Of a DNA stretch of 58,526 nt, positions 26,371-36,491 are shown piece by piece (positions within the stretch are counted from its first letter, which is position 1; each line of letters begins with the position of its first letter). The notes beneath the pieces are model-generated. The model had not been told where the DNA came from. It made no database searches and was given only the letters and a program-made list of their open reading frames with translations. Source of the DNA: Algoriphagus sp. AGSA1 (GTDB lineage Bacteria; Bacteroidota; Bacteroidia; Cytophagales; Cyclobacteriaceae); NCBI RefSeq assembly GCF_021390545.1, contig NZ_JAJUWR010000033.1:1-58526 (forward strand), given 5' to 3'. The translations under genes were made by a program, and so were the position numbers.

Positions 26371-27684
26371 ATGACCATTCTACTTGTTCTGATCAGTATT
26401 GCCATACTGGTGCTGCTTATTGTCTGGGCCAAACTCAATCCGTTTTTAGCTTTTATAATCTCTTCTATAGCTGCCGGTTTTCTTCTGGGACTGCCTGCCG
26501 ACCAGATCGCCGGATCGGTGCAACGAGGTATGGGAGTGTTGCTAGGGGATTTGGTCATCGTGATTGTCATGGGCGCTATGCTTGGCAAATTGGTAGCGGA
26601 AAGCGGAGCCGCACAGCGGATTGCCGGCTTCCTGATGAAAATCTTCGGGCAAAAACACATCACCTGGGCAATGGCCATCACAGGGCTGATCGTAGGCATC
26701 CCGCTTTTCTACAATGTAGGCTTTGTCCTTTTGGTCCCTCTGGCTTTTACCGTAGCGTATCAATATAAAATCTCAGCTGTTTATGTAGGTATCCCCCTAT
26801 TGGCGGCACTTTCAGTTACCCATGGGTTTTTACCCCCGCACCCTTCGCCAGCAGCATTGGTAGCCCAGTTTGATGCAAATATGGGGCTGACGCTTTTGTA
26901 TGGTTTTATGATTGCCATACCTACCATTGTCCTCGCAGGACCTATTTTCGCAAGAACACTCAGAAAAATGGAAGCAAAGCCTCTGGAGACCTTCCAGGCG
27001 GAAACCAAACCTGAATCAGAACTTCCTTCCGCGGTAAACAGCTTCTTCACCGCGCTGTTACCTGTAGTACTATTGATAGGCACTACCATACTGAATCTGA
27101 ATGTTTCAGCAATAAGCAGCCTCGCACCTATCATTTCCTTCGTGGCTGATCCGGGAATAGTGATGTTGATTTCTGTATTAGTCGCAACATTCACACTGGG
27201 ACTAAAACGTGATTTCTCCATGAAGGAGATTATGGGCCATTACACGGTTGCCACCAAAGATATAGCTATGATTCTATTGATTGTAGCTGGGGCCGGTGCA
27301 CTAAAACAGATTTTCACAGATACAGGAGTCAGTCTGGTGATCGCAGAGGGCCTACAGAGCTGGGACATTCACCCGTTGATTCTGGCTTGGGTAATTACCG
27401 CCATTATCCGCGTATGTGTGGGTTCGGCTACCGTTGCCGGGTTGACTACCGCAGGGATCATTGCCCCGTTGGTAACCACCATGAATGTGGATCCAAACCT
27501 CCTCGTCCTATCCATAGGCGCGGGAAGTCTGATGTTCTCCCACTTCAATGACGCAGGCTTCTGGATGTACAAGGAATTTTTCAATGTAAGCATCAAGGAC
27601 ACGATCAAATCCTGGTCATTGATGGAGACTATTGTGGCTGTTGCCGGTCTGATCGGGGTGCTTTTATTGGATATTTTCATATGA
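26371..27684 (+). CDS. GntP-family permease
   Basis: A 437-residue inner-membrane carrier with about 12 hydrophobic segments. GntP-family signatures are clear: GLIVGIPLFYNVGFVLLVPLAF, THGFLPPHPSPAALV and the C-terminal LSIGAGSLMFSHFNDAGFWMYKE. Family members are H+ symporters for gluconate, other sugar acids or D-serine (DsdX), so the substrate is open. A RidA-family gene follows on the same strand 117 nt downstream, which would suit import of an amino or hydroxy acid. No sugar kinase is nearby to support gluconate. Confidence 0.92.
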   Translation: MTILLVLISIAILVLLIVWAKLNPFLAFIISSIAAGFLLGLPADQIAGSVQRGMGVLLGDLVIVIVMGAMLGKLVAESGAAQRIAGFLMKIFGQKHITWAMAITGLIVGIPLFYNVGFVLLVPLAFTVAYQYKISAVYVGIPLLAALSVTHGFLPPHPSPAALVAQFDANMGLTLLYGFMIAIPTIVLAGPIFARTLRKMEAKPLETFQAETKPESELPSAVNSFFTALLPVVLLIGTTILNLNVSAISSLAPIISFVADPGIVMLISVLVATFTLGLKRDFSMKEIMGHYTVATKDIAMILLIVAGAGALKQIFTDTGVSLVIAEGLQSWDIHPLILAWVITAIIRVCVGSATVAGLTTAGIIAPLVTTMNVDPNLLVLSIGAGSLMFSHFNDAGFWMYKEFFNVSIKDTIKSWSLMETIVAVAGLIGVLLLDIFI

Positions 27685-27800
27685 TTATAATTTGATTTTC
27701 AATGGTCATATGGAATCTCGCATTCATTATAATCATCTCAGTGTGTGACTCTTGTGTCATGCTCGATTTCATTTAATTTTAAGCCTCAAAAAAACAAACT

Positions 27801-28274
27801 ATGGAAACCCCAGAAAGTAACTTTACCAAGCTTGGCCTCAATCTTCCACCAGCTCCAAAGCCACTTGGGGTTTACAAGCCTTGCCTGATTGACGGCAAGT
27901 ACCTCTACCTCTCCGGACATGGCACTGTACAGGATGATGGCAGCCTGATCATCGGACGTATAGGGGAAGATATGGATATTGAAGAAGGTAAACTAGCTGC
28001 CAGACAGGTGGGATTGGCGATGCTATCCACCATCAAGGCGAACCTCGGATCCCTCAATAGAGTCAAGCGGGTGATCAAAGTTCTGGGAATGGTGAACTGT
28101 GTTTCCACTTTCGAAAAGCACCCGTATATCATCAATGGATGCAGTGAATTGTTTGCCCAGGTCTGGGGAGAGGAAAATGGGATCGGAGTAAGGTCGGCAG
28201 TGGGAATGGGAACTCTCCCAGACAATATTCCCGTGGAAGTCGAAGCCTTGTTTGAACTTCATGAGGGGGCATAA
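27801..28274 (+). CDS. RidA/YjgF-family protein
   Basis: A 157-residue protein of the YjgF/YER057c/UK114 family. It carries YLYLSGHGTVQDDG, the central GSLNRVKRVIKVLGMV strand/helix, and GVRSAVGMGTLPDNIPVEVEALFEL, where the Arg is the residue that binds substrate carboxylate in RidA. RidA hydrolyses reactive enamines/imines from PLP enzymes. This member is longer than canonical RidA (about 128), with an N-terminal extension, so it may belong to one of the Rid subgroups lacking proven activity. It follows the GntP permease. Confidence 0.85.
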   Translation: METPESNFTKLGLNLPPAPKPLGVYKPCLIDGKYLYLSGHGTVQDDGSLIIGRIGEDMDIEEGKLAARQVGLAMLSTIKANLGSLNRVKRVIKVLGMVNCVSTFEKHPYIINGCSELFAQVWGEENGIGVRSAVGMGTLPDNIPVEVEALFELHEGA

Positions 28275-28341
28275 AATTTTGTGAGTTTCCGCTGACTTCC
28301 GGTGACTATACCTTCATTGATATACTGGCGAGAGTTTATTC

Positions 28342-29175
28342 ATGAAAGAACTACCGATTGATACCAGAAATCTTTTCCGTCCTTTACAAGGTAAGTTAAT
28401 TGAATTGCTGAAATCATTAGATGCAGATGATTGGAACAGGCAAACTGTGGCTAAACAATGGAAAGTAAAAGACGTGGTAAGCCATATATTAGACACGCAA
28501 CTTCGGGTTCTCTCTCTTCAACGCGATGGTTATTACGGAGAACAACCCCCGGAAATTAATGAATATGAGGATTTGGTCAGATGGCTGAATCAACTAAACA
28601 GCGAATGGGTAAAGGCAACACAAAGACTAAGTCCACAAACGCTAATCTTATTACTCGAATCCATAGGGGATTTGGTATCAAATCATTACGCTTCCTTACA
28701 CCCATGGGATGAGGCGCTATTTCCAGTTGCTTGGGCCGGAGAATCTACCAGTTATAACTGGATGCATCTAGCCCGGGAATATACCGAATATTGGCATCAT
28801 CAACAGCAGATCAGAGATGCGGTAAATAAACAGGGTATAATGTCGAGAGAGTTTTTCTACCCTGTGATGAGTACATTCTTTCAGGCTTTACCACACACAT
28901 TCCGAAACACAGTAGCCGAAAAAGATACAGTCATTGAAGCACGCATAACTTCAGAGGCTGGTGGAAGTTGGTACTTAATTAAAACTGCTGACGGATGGAC
29001 ACTTGAACTAGAAGCCAGTTCAAGTCCCTCAGCCATAGTAACTATACCAATTAAAATCTCTTGGATTTTATTTTCAAAGAGCGTCCGTCCACACGAAATA
29101 ATTGACGAGGTAGAGATTAAAGGGGATGAACATTTAGCAAAAAAGGTATTGGAAATGGTGTCCGTTATAGCATGA
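28342..29175 (+). CDS. Maleylpyruvate-isomerase/DinB-like metalloenzyme-fold protein
   Basis: A 277-residue cytoplasmic protein. The N-terminal half is a DinB/MDMPI-type four-helix bundle with WKVKDVVSHILDTQLRVL (first His), a middle HPWDE segment and LAREYTEYWHHQQQIRDAV (last His pair), which give the usual three-His metal site. The C-terminal half (about 185-277) resembles an SCP2-like or MDMPI C-terminal domain (GGSWYLIKTADGWTLELE). Such enzymes often use mycothiol or bacillithiol as cofactor. Substrate is unknown. Confidence 0.7.
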   Translation: MKELPIDTRNLFRPLQGKLIELLKSLDADDWNRQTVAKQWKVKDVVSHILDTQLRVLSLQRDGYYGEQPPEINEYEDLVRWLNQLNSEWVKATQRLSPQTLILLLESIGDLVSNHYASLHPWDEALFPVAWAGESTSYNWMHLAREYTEYWHHQQQIRDAVNKQGIMSREFFYPVMSTFFQALPHTFRNTVAEKDTVIEARITSEAGGSWYLIKTADGWTLELEASSSPSAIVTIPIKISWILFSKSVRPHEIIDEVEIKGDEHLAKKVLEMVSVIA

Positions 29176-29363
29176 AAAACGTGTTATCCAGTCACAATGA
29201 TAACTTTTGACAGGTTACTGGTTTTTCAGCATGTCCTAAACGGTTTTGGCAGCATGGGTCATTTCTGCTACTCCCCTAGTTGTCGCACACAATATTGGTT
29301 ATCCCCGTACACTTCTAGTTTTGGATAGTGATCTGGCCAGATCAAGAAGGTTTGAAAGAAAGG

Positions 29364-30758
29364 CTACGGCTGTACCAGTGCCTTGTAAGAGTCAAATACA
29401 GACATCACGTCCTTGACATAATTCACGGCAAGATGTCCTTTTGCGAAACCGCTCCTGACTATAGGATCGGTATAATAATCAGGGTCGCTTTTGAGTTCAA
29501 GAAATCTGGAAACATCACTCCATGTCTGTGTGTTTTCACCGTATTTCATAGTAAGTTTCCAGGCATCCTCTACATGCCCATGACCTATATTATAGGAAGC
29601 CAATATGAATTTTAGCCGCTCAGATGTGTCTGGTACTCTTTCAATCCAAAACTTATCGAGATATCTCAGGTACCTGACTCCTCCCATAAGGGATTCCTGA
29701 GGATCATTTGGATTTTCCACACCAAAACGTTCAAGTGTTACCGGCATCAGTTGAAGCAGGCCTTTTGCCCCTGCATAAGAGGTGGCTACCGTATCGAAGC
29801 GGGATTCTTTATATACCAACGAAGCCAGCAACCGCCAATCCCAACCTAATTGTTCCGCACCGTTTTTTATCAGATCATCATAGACTGAAATCTGGTTTCC
29901 TGCCAAGGATGAAAATGGGCTATTACTTCTGAAATAACTGTTTTTGGGATTTAAGAAGTATTTGGCATACACATCGGGGATAAACCGCTTTTGCTTTTCA
30001 ACGAGCCAATTATCCAGAGCCGAAAGAAGTTTAGGGGAGTTTTGTCTTACCACCCAGGAGACATCCCCTTCCTGTTGAATTTTCCAGGAGATATCCAGGC
30101 TGTTATAGTAAGTGGCATTGGCCTGGGCAATATTTTGATCTGCCACAGTCCATTTGATTTTTCCTTCAGCTACTTTATCGATAAGACTTTCCTCATGGTC
30201 AAATGTAGGAATAACCGTGTAGTCCAACCGCAGGGAATCTTTCAACATGCAGAGCTGTGCTTTATATACAGTTCCCTCCCTCACATAGACCGTATCAGAT
30301 CCCAGCTCCTCCCAAGCAGAAATTTTCCCTGATGCCTCATTCCCTACCAATACGGTGTTCATTTTACCCAAAGGAAGAGAAAAAGAAGCTTTAGCGGAAC
30401 GCTCTTTGCTTTTCTCCAGGTTCATTGCTATCAGATCCACCTTACCCTCCTGCAGATAATCAAACGCCCGTTCAATATCAGACACCAGTACTAGATGCAA
30501 CTGCACATTCAAGCGTTTTGCCAAATCACGGAGAAGCTCATACTCATAGCCCATTCTTCTACCTCGATAGATGTAATACCCTGTGGAATTATTGTCCACA
30601 GCGGCCCGTATGAACCCACGGTTTTGAATCCCGGAAAGATCAAGTATATAAGTGTCCTTCTTAAATTTGGATGTTAAATTCTTCTCTATAAAGGTACATT
30701 GGATTCCAAACAAGAACAGAATCAATACAGAGAAAAAGAGAATCAGTGCTTTTTTCAT
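29364..30758 (-). CDS. MltF-like membrane-bound lytic transglycosylase
   Basis: A 464-residue lipoprotein with signal peptide and lipobox (LFGIQC). Residues 50-270 form a periplasmic solute-binding (SBP_bac_3) domain: GFIRAAVDNN, RRMGYEYELLRDLAKRL, KVDLIAMNLEKSKERS. The C-terminal 180 residues form the SLT domain, with catalytic Glu about 315 in YKESRFD and the family motif AGAKGLLQLMP. This domain order is that of MltF, which cleaves peptidoglycan to 1,6-anhydromuropeptides. It is monocistronic on the minus strand. Confidence 0.9.
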   Translation of the reverse strand: MKKALILFFSVLILFLFGIQCTFIEKNLTSKFKKDTYILDLSGIQNRGFIRAAVDNNSTGYYIYRGRRMGYEYELLRDLAKRLNVQLHLVLVSDIERAFDYLQEGKVDLIAMNLEKSKERSAKASFSLPLGKMNTVLVGNEASGKISAWEELGSDTVYVREGTVYKAQLCMLKDSLRLDYTVIPTFDHEESLIDKVAEGKIKWTVADQNIAQANATYYNSLDISWKIQQEGDVSWVVRQNSPKLLSALDNWLVEKQKRFIPDVYAKYFLNPKNSYFRSNSPFSSLAGNQISVYDDLIKNGAEQLGWDWRLLASLVYKESRFDTVATSYAGAKGLLQLMPVTLERFGVENPNDPQESLMGGVRYLRYLDKFWIERVPDTSERLKFILASYNIGHGHVEDAWKLTMKYGENTQTWSDVSRFLELKSDPDYYTDPIVRSGFAKGHLAVNYVKDVMSVFDSYKALVQP

Positions 30759-30890
30759 TCACTAGAGTCATCAGACTCTGGATGTTACGAATCCCTTTTT
30801 GACAAATGCTGTGCCAAAAGAAAAACAAAGCATTTCTTAAAAAAAGCAAAGAATTAAAGGAAGACAATTCCTGAAGCCTTAATTCTACAA

Positions 30891-32237
30891 CTAATCTTCG
30901 GAAGGAAGGTTTAATTCTTGGTAACTATTGTCAAAGAAAATCTTGCCTGAGAGTCTTCTTAATTCGATTTCCTGCTCCTTGATATTGAATATGGAAGTGA
31001 TCAGCCTGTTCTCCGCAGTAAGTAGGTTTACCTGCGCATCACGGAATTCCAGGTATGACGCAATCCCTAATCTAAACCGCTCAAGTGCTATTTCAGAACT
31101 CTCCTTAGCTACTGCATAATTCTTCTTCTCCACCTCCAGCAGGTTACGGTTAGTGGTGTAGGTATTGTATGCGCGATGGATATCTGAACGAAGCTGGATC
31201 TCATATTGATCTACGGCATAGCCCTGGATTTTCTGCTGGACCCTCGCGTTCTGGATTCTCCTGTTCAGCGTGAACCCATTAAACACATTCAAGGCTATAT
31301 TACCCCCATAATTAAACCCTGATCGCTGATTTTGAATGAGTATCCCCGCATCGGAGTTGGAGGTATTCGTAGTATAAGATCCATTCACATTTATTACAGG
31401 AAGCCTGCTGGCCCTGAGTTCTTTCAGCTCTAAGTATGCCACGTTTTCCTGCCGCTGTGTGATAAGGTAAGCCTTATTTTCCAAAAAAGCATTTTCAACC
31501 AGATCTTCCAAAAACAGAGGTTCTCCAACTGCAATCGTATCATTCACTGTAAACTGTACATCCGGATTTAAAGCCATCAATTCATTGAGGTTGACACGGG
31601 CATTTTGGATCACCTGCTCCTGGCCAAGCAGTAGGCTTAAATCAGAATTGTAATCCACTTCCGCCGTCAAATAGTCACGTTTGCCGGCCCCTCCCAGCGA
31701 ATACTGGGCTTCCGCTATATCCAGACGGGCCTGGCTAAGTTCTAAGGTACGTTCCAGAACTTTTTGCCGCTGCAGTTCCAGCACGAGACGGTAGTAGGCG
31801 GAAGATATATTGGCCACTGTATTTTCTACTGCCACTTTGGCGTCCAACTCGGATATTTCGGTCAACACTCCCAGCCGCTTCAGTACGATGAAACTCTCCG
31901 GCCGGAATCCATAGATCCCTACAACACTAAAATTCTTTGATCTGGATTTTGCGTCATCTATAGTCCTAGGCTCAGGATCAGTAGCAAAAACCTGTTCGAC
32001 ATCCTCTGTACTAAAAGTTCGGGTATATGTAGCATCCACGATTGGCATCAGGTAATCCCCTGTACCGATACGCTCGTTTCCTTCTTGAATTACAACATTT
32101 TCCACGGCGATTTTGATATCCAGGTTTTTTTCCAAGCCTATGGTAATGGCCTTTTCCAAATCCAGAGATTCGCTGCTTTGTGCATAAATACTTGTTCCAA
32201 AAACACTCAAAATGAGTAGTAAACTGATTTTCTTCAT
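30891..32237 (-). CDS. TolC-family outer-membrane efflux protein
   Basis: About 448 residues from the ATG at 32237. A longer in-frame extension upstream lies inside the pump gene and is not used. A signal peptide (ISLLLILSVFGTSIYAQ) precedes two TolC repeats, with ITIGLEKNLDIKIA and YRLVLELQRQKVLERTLELSQARLDIAEAQYS typical of the coiled-coil barrels. It overlaps the pump stop codon by one base (TAATG), so it is the last gene of the efflux operon. It would form the outer-membrane channel. Confidence 0.92.
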   Translation of the reverse strand: MKKISLLLILSVFGTSIYAQSSESLDLEKAITIGLEKNLDIKIAVENVVIQEGNERIGTGDYLMPIVDATYTRTFSTEDVEQVFATDPEPRTIDDAKSRSKNFSVVGIYGFRPESFIVLKRLGVLTEISELDAKVAVENTVANISSAYYRLVLELQRQKVLERTLELSQARLDIAEAQYSLGGAGKRDYLTAEVDYNSDLSLLLGQEQVIQNARVNLNELMALNPDVQFTVNDTIAVGEPLFLEDLVENAFLENKAYLITQRQENVAYLELKELRASRLPVINVNGSYTTNTSNSDAGILIQNQRSGFNYGGNIALNVFNGFTLNRRIQNARVQQKIQGYAVDQYEIQLRSDIHRAYNTYTTNRNLLEVEKKNYAVAKESSEIALERFRLGIASYLEFRDAQVNLLTAENRLITSIFNIKEQEIELRRLSGKIFFDNSYQELNLPSED

Positions 32238-35200
32238 TAAATTCTGGCTAATCTTCCTTCTTTGGAAGTGAGATAAGTATAAATAGCTGGGATCACAAAT
32301 AGGGTCAATAGGGTAGCAAATGTCAACCCGCCGATTACGGCAGCTCCCATAGGCACACGGCTTTCGGCTCCTGCACCCAATCCAAGAGCAATAGGCAAAA
32401 TCCCCAAAATAGTGGACAAACTGGTCATCAGAATTGGCCTGAACCTGGCCACAGCCGCTCCATATATAGCCTCTTGCACAGACATGCCCGTTGCCTTTCG
32501 CTGATTGGCGAATTCCACTATCAGTATCCCGTTTTTCGTCACCAGGCCTATAAGCATGATAATACCGATCTGACTGAAAATATTCAGGGTAAATCCAAAT
32601 AGCCACAGGGTAAACAGCGCTCCAAATAATGCCAATGGAACGGTAAACATAATGGTCAGCGGATCCAAGAAGGACTCAAACTGTGCTGACAGCACAAGGT
32701 AAATAAGTATCAATGCAAACATAAACGCAAATAGCAAGCTGTTTGAGCTTTCCCTGAATTCCTTGGAAGGACCTGAAACATCCGTAGTAAATGACTCATC
32801 CAACACTTCCGCAGCAATCCTGTCCATTTCATCCAAGCCATCGCCGATGGTATATCCTTCAGCAAGGTTGGCAGAGACCGTACCTGCCACAAAACGATTG
32901 AACCGATACAACTGCGGCGGAGTACTCTTTTCCGTCACAGTGACCAAATTGTCCAGTTGTACCAAGGAACCGTTTTCAGCACGTACGTACAGCATCCTCA
33001 AGTTGATGGGCTCATTTCTATCTTCCAGTCTCATCTCTCCCACAACTTGGTATTGTTTGCCGTTTTTGATGAAATAAGCGAATCGTTGTCCGGAATAGGA
33101 AAGCTGCAGGGTACGGGCTATTTCCTGAACGGAAACCCCGATATTTCTTGCCTTTGCCCTATCTATTTCTATTTCCAGTTCTGGCTTAGTGAATTTCAGG
33201 TTAATATCCGAGAAAATAAATACCGGGCTCTTGCCTACTTCTGCCATGAAAGTAGGGATTACTTCTTTCAGCTTTTCCAGCGTAGGCGCTTGCAGGACAT
33301 ATTGCACAGGAAGCCCGCCACGACTATTACCGATGGATTGGGCTTGGGAAGCAAAAGCTTTTACCCCTGTATATTTCTTAAGCTTTTGGTTTATTTCGTT
33401 GAAATATTCCCCTTGTGTCTTTTCTCTATTTTCAGCATCTGTAAGGATAAATCTCACAAAGCCGGAATTAGTGCTTGAAGTACCAAAACCAGGAGAGGTC
33501 ACCGACACCAAACCACTGACCTCATCTTTGGGATAGTCCGCAATAAACTCTGCTACCATCTGATCAATTATATGATCCATATAGCTAAATGTAGCTCCCT
33601 CTGGCCCATTCATCCGGATGACTATTTCACCCCTATCCTCAGTCGGAGCAAGTTCGGTAGGAATTTCATTGAACAACCAGTAGATACCAAAACCCATTCC
33701 CGCAATCATGGCAAATGAAACCCATCGGAAGCGCATAAACCAAGAAAGAGCCCGATCATACTTATCGTTGATCCATACAAAACCGGGCTCTGTAAGATTA
33801 TAGAAGCGGTTATGCTTCTCCCTCTTTTTCAAAAATTTAGAGCTCAGCATAGGAGTCATCGTCAATGCCACGAAAGAGGAAATAATCACTGCCCCGGCGA
33901 CCACGATACCAAATTCGCGGAAAAGCCGACCGGTGGTGCCCGTAAGGAAAATCACAGGAAGGAATACTGCGGCAAGGGCGACCGTGGTCGCGATTACAGC
34001 GAAAAATATCTCTTCGGAACCCTTTGCCGCCGCATCTTGGGGGTTCTCCCCTTTTTCTATCCTGGTATATATGTTTTCCAATACTACTATGGCATCATCC
34101 ACCACGAGTCCTATGGAAAGTACTATACCCAGTAGCGTAAGTACATTGATCGAAAACCCCATCAGGTACATGATAAAGAACACCCCAACCAATGATATAG
34201 GGATAGTCAATACCGGTATGAAAGTAGTCCTCCAATCTCTCAAAAAGAGGAAGATAATGGCAACTACCAGGACAAAGGCAGTAACAATGGTCTCCTGTAC
34301 CTCAGAGATAGAACTCCGGATGTAGCTGGTCTTGTCGAAACCAATCTCCAGGCCTACGTCATCGGGAAGATCCTTCTTGATGAATTCCAGTCTTCTGTAG
34401 AATTCATCCGCAATCTCTATACTGTTGGATCCGGGAAGGGGTACCAATACCACCCCGACCATGGGCACTCCATCCCGCTTTAGGATACTACGTTCATTGA
34501 GCGCTGCCAGCTCAGCTTTTCCCACATCTTGGAAGCGGACGATGTTGTTCTGGTCTTCTTTGATGATCAGATCGTTGAATTCCTGCGGCGAACTCAGCCT
34601 ACTTTTGGTGCGGACAGAGAGCTCAATCGTCTCTCCTTCTATTTTGCCAGAAGGCAGTTCCACGTTCTCACTTTGCACTTTGGACAGGATGTCCAGAGGA
34701 GTTACTCCATAAGAAGCCATTTTCAGTGGATCCATGCGAAGTCGGATCGCATATTCTTTCTCCCCCCAAATCCGGACTTGGCTTACCCCCGGGATAGTCT
34801 GGAGCCTTTCTTTGAAAATATTCTGCGCAATGTCCGAGAGCTCCAGTAGGCTTCTCTCGCTACTTTTCACATTCAGGAAAACAATGGGTTCAGAGTCTGC
34901 ATCCGCCTTGGATACTACAGGAGGTTCAGCATCGGGTGGAAGATTACGCTGCGCTCCGGATACCTTGTCCCGGACGTCATTTGCGGCAGCTTCCAGATCC
35001 CCTCCCACATCAAACTCCACAGTAATGCTGCTTGCTCCGTCATTACTGGTAGAGGTGAGGGATTTGATCCCCTGGATTCCATTAATAGCCTCTTCCAGTG
35101 GCTCTGTGATCTGCGCCTCGATCACGTCCGCATTCGCTCCTACGTAAGTGGTTCTCACATTGATGATGGGGGGATCCACGCTTGGAAACTCCCGGATTCC

Positions 35201-35299
35201 CAAAAGGGAAATGCCGATAGCGCCAAAAAGCATGATGACCAGAGACATCACGATGGCCAATACCGGCCTGTTGACACTTATGTTGGATAAACTAGCCAT
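32237..35299 (-). CDS. RND-family (HAE1) efflux pump permease
   Basis: A 1020-residue inner-membrane pump of the AcrB/HAE1 type. N-terminal helix MASLSNISVNRPVLAIVMSLV is followed by the pore domain, GIVLSIGLVVDDAIVVLENI (TM4 with the proton-relay Asp pair), a second pore domain and a C-terminal IGIIMLIGLVTKNGILIVEFANQ segment with the relay Lys. It is 1 nt from the adaptor stop and shares a base with the TolC gene. It exports hydrophobic or cationic compounds. No local regulator is seen. Confidence 0.95.
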   Translation of the reverse strand: MASLSNISVNRPVLAIVMSLVIMLFGAIGISLLGIREFPSVDPPIINVRTTYVGANADVIEAQITEPLEEAINGIQGIKSLTSTSNDGASSITVEFDVGGDLEAAANDVRDKVSGAQRNLPPDAEPPVVSKADADSEPIVFLNVKSSERSLLELSDIAQNIFKERLQTIPGVSQVRIWGEKEYAIRLRMDPLKMASYGVTPLDILSKVQSENVELPSGKIEGETIELSVRTKSRLSSPQEFNDLIIKEDQNNIVRFQDVGKAELAALNERSILKRDGVPMVGVVLVPLPGSNSIEIADEFYRRLEFIKKDLPDDVGLEIGFDKTSYIRSSISEVQETIVTAFVLVVAIIFLFLRDWRTTFIPVLTIPISLVGVFFIMYLMGFSINVLTLLGIVLSIGLVVDDAIVVLENIYTRIEKGENPQDAAAKGSEEIFFAVIATTVALAAVFLPVIFLTGTTGRLFREFGIVVAGAVIISSFVALTMTPMLSSKFLKKREKHNRFYNLTEPGFVWINDKYDRALSWFMRFRWVSFAMIAGMGFGIYWLFNEIPTELAPTEDRGEIVIRMNGPEGATFSYMDHIIDQMVAEFIADYPKDEVSGLVSVTSPGFGTSSTNSGFVRFILTDAENREKTQGEYFNEINQKLKKYTGVKAFASQAQSIGNSRGGLPVQYVLQAPTLEKLKEVIPTFMAEVGKSPVFIFSDINLKFTKPELEIEIDRAKARNIGVSVQEIARTLQLSYSGQRFAYFIKNGKQYQVVGEMRLEDRNEPINLRMLYVRAENGSLVQLDNLVTVTEKSTPPQLYRFNRFVAGTVSANLAEGYTIGDGLDEMDRIAAEVLDESFTTDVSGPSKEFRESSNSLLFAFMFALILIYLVLSAQFESFLDPLTIMFTVPLALFGALFTLWLFGFTLNIFSQIGIIMLIGLVTKNGILIVEFANQRKATGMSVQEAIYGAAVARFRPILMTSLSTILGILPIALGLGAGAESRVPMGAAVIGGLTFATLLTLFVIPAIYTYLTSKEGRLARI

Positions 35300-35300
35300 G

Positions 35301-36383
35301 TCAGTTGATTTGGGTGAACTCTAAAGGGGTACCTGTACTTGCTTGCAACACTCCTGTGGTGAGAACCAGATCTCCCTCCTTCAGACCACTGATGATCTGC
35401 ACATGGGTATCTGTACGGGTGCCGATCTCCACCGAGCGCTCCTCAGCTTTATTTTCAGCACCGACTATGAACACTTTATATCCCTGCAATTCCGGAACAA
35501 CAGATTCAGAGGGAACCATCAAGGCATCTTCAGTCTCTCCCAGTACAAAGCGGATTCTTACAAACATCCCCGGAAGGTACTTTCTGTCTTTATTCGGACT
35601 TTCGGCCCGCAGCTTCAAGGTACGCGTGGCAGCATCTATCTGAGGTTCGAAAGCGTACACTTTGCCCACCACTTCATCGGGTGAAGACTCATTGGTAAAA
35701 TAGATAGAAGACCCTACACTGACCATACTTGCATAACGCTCGGGAATAGAAAATTCTATTTTGATCGGATCTATGTTCACGAAATTGGCAATAACATCCG
35801 CAGTGCCGATCACTGATCCCTCGCTGATCTGTCTCAACCCAAGGATCCCATTGAAAGGCGCTCTGATTACCGTCTTGGAAAGCTGCGCTTCGACCAGTTT
35901 AAGATCAGACAGCGTGGTATTATATTGATTCAATACAATATCATATTCCTCCTGGCTGATCGCCTCTCTTGCCAGTAACTGTTTCTGCCTGTTCTCCTGA
36001 CTTTCAAAGAGCTTCTGGGTATATTCCAGACGCTGATATTGTGCCTGCAGCTCATCATCGTTCAGATAAACCAGCGGAGTGCCTTTCGTGACATATTCCC
36101 CTTCTTTGAAAGCGATTTTCGTCACCAGACCGGAGATTTCTGACCGGAGATCCACAGATTCATTGGGTAATATTGTGCCGGTCATCGAAAGCTGGTTTCT
36201 AAGCGTTTCACGCTTCAGCTTCACCACCCTCACGGACAAATCCGCTGGAGTACCAGAGCCTGCGCCCACCGAGGCGACTCCCGTATCGTTGCTCTTACGG
36301 AAATCCATTCTGGGGTAAAAATAGGCTACTGCCGCAATCGCGACTACAGCGATGATCAATATGGTCTTGGTTTGCTTCTTCAT
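35301..36383 (-). CDS. RND efflux periplasmic adaptor (membrane-fusion protein)
   Basis: A 360-residue MFP with an N-terminal membrane anchor (TILIIAVVAIAAVAYFY). A lipoyl half-domain (DLRSEISGLVTKIAFKEGEYV) precedes a short hairpin, followed by the second half (TVIRAPFNGILGLRQISEGSV) and a beta-barrel with ATRTLKLRAESPN. It is the first gene of the adaptor-pump-TolC operon. It joins the inner-membrane pump to the outer-membrane channel. Confidence 0.95.
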   Translation of the reverse strand: MKKQTKTILIIAVVAIAAVAYFYPRMDFRKSNDTGVASVGAGSGTPADLSVRVVKLKRETLRNQLSMTGTILPNESVDLRSEISGLVTKIAFKEGEYVTKGTPLVYLNDDELQAQYQRLEYTQKLFESQENRQKQLLAREAISQEEYDIVLNQYNTTLSDLKLVEAQLSKTVIRAPFNGILGLRQISEGSVIGTADVIANFVNIDPIKIEFSIPERYASMVSVGSSIYFTNESSPDEVVGKVYAFEPQIDAATRTLKLRAESPNKDRKYLPGMFVRIRFVLGETEDALMVPSESVVPELQGYKVFIVGAENKAEERSVEIGTRTDTHVQIISGLKEGDLVLTTGVLQASTGTPLEFTQIN

Positions 36384-36491
36384 ATAATTGTTGCTGCTCT
36401 TTTATGGCCATACCCCAGGCACTCAATCCCTGCAGGTGATCTGTGGCTTTGTGACAGGTTAGATCCTAGGCAGAAAAGAAATAGGCTTTTT

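Noticed and set aside
32238..32606. N-terminal extension of the TolC gene
   Set aside because: The extension lies inside the pump gene in another frame. The ATG at 32237 gives a clean signal peptide and the usual TAATG overlap.
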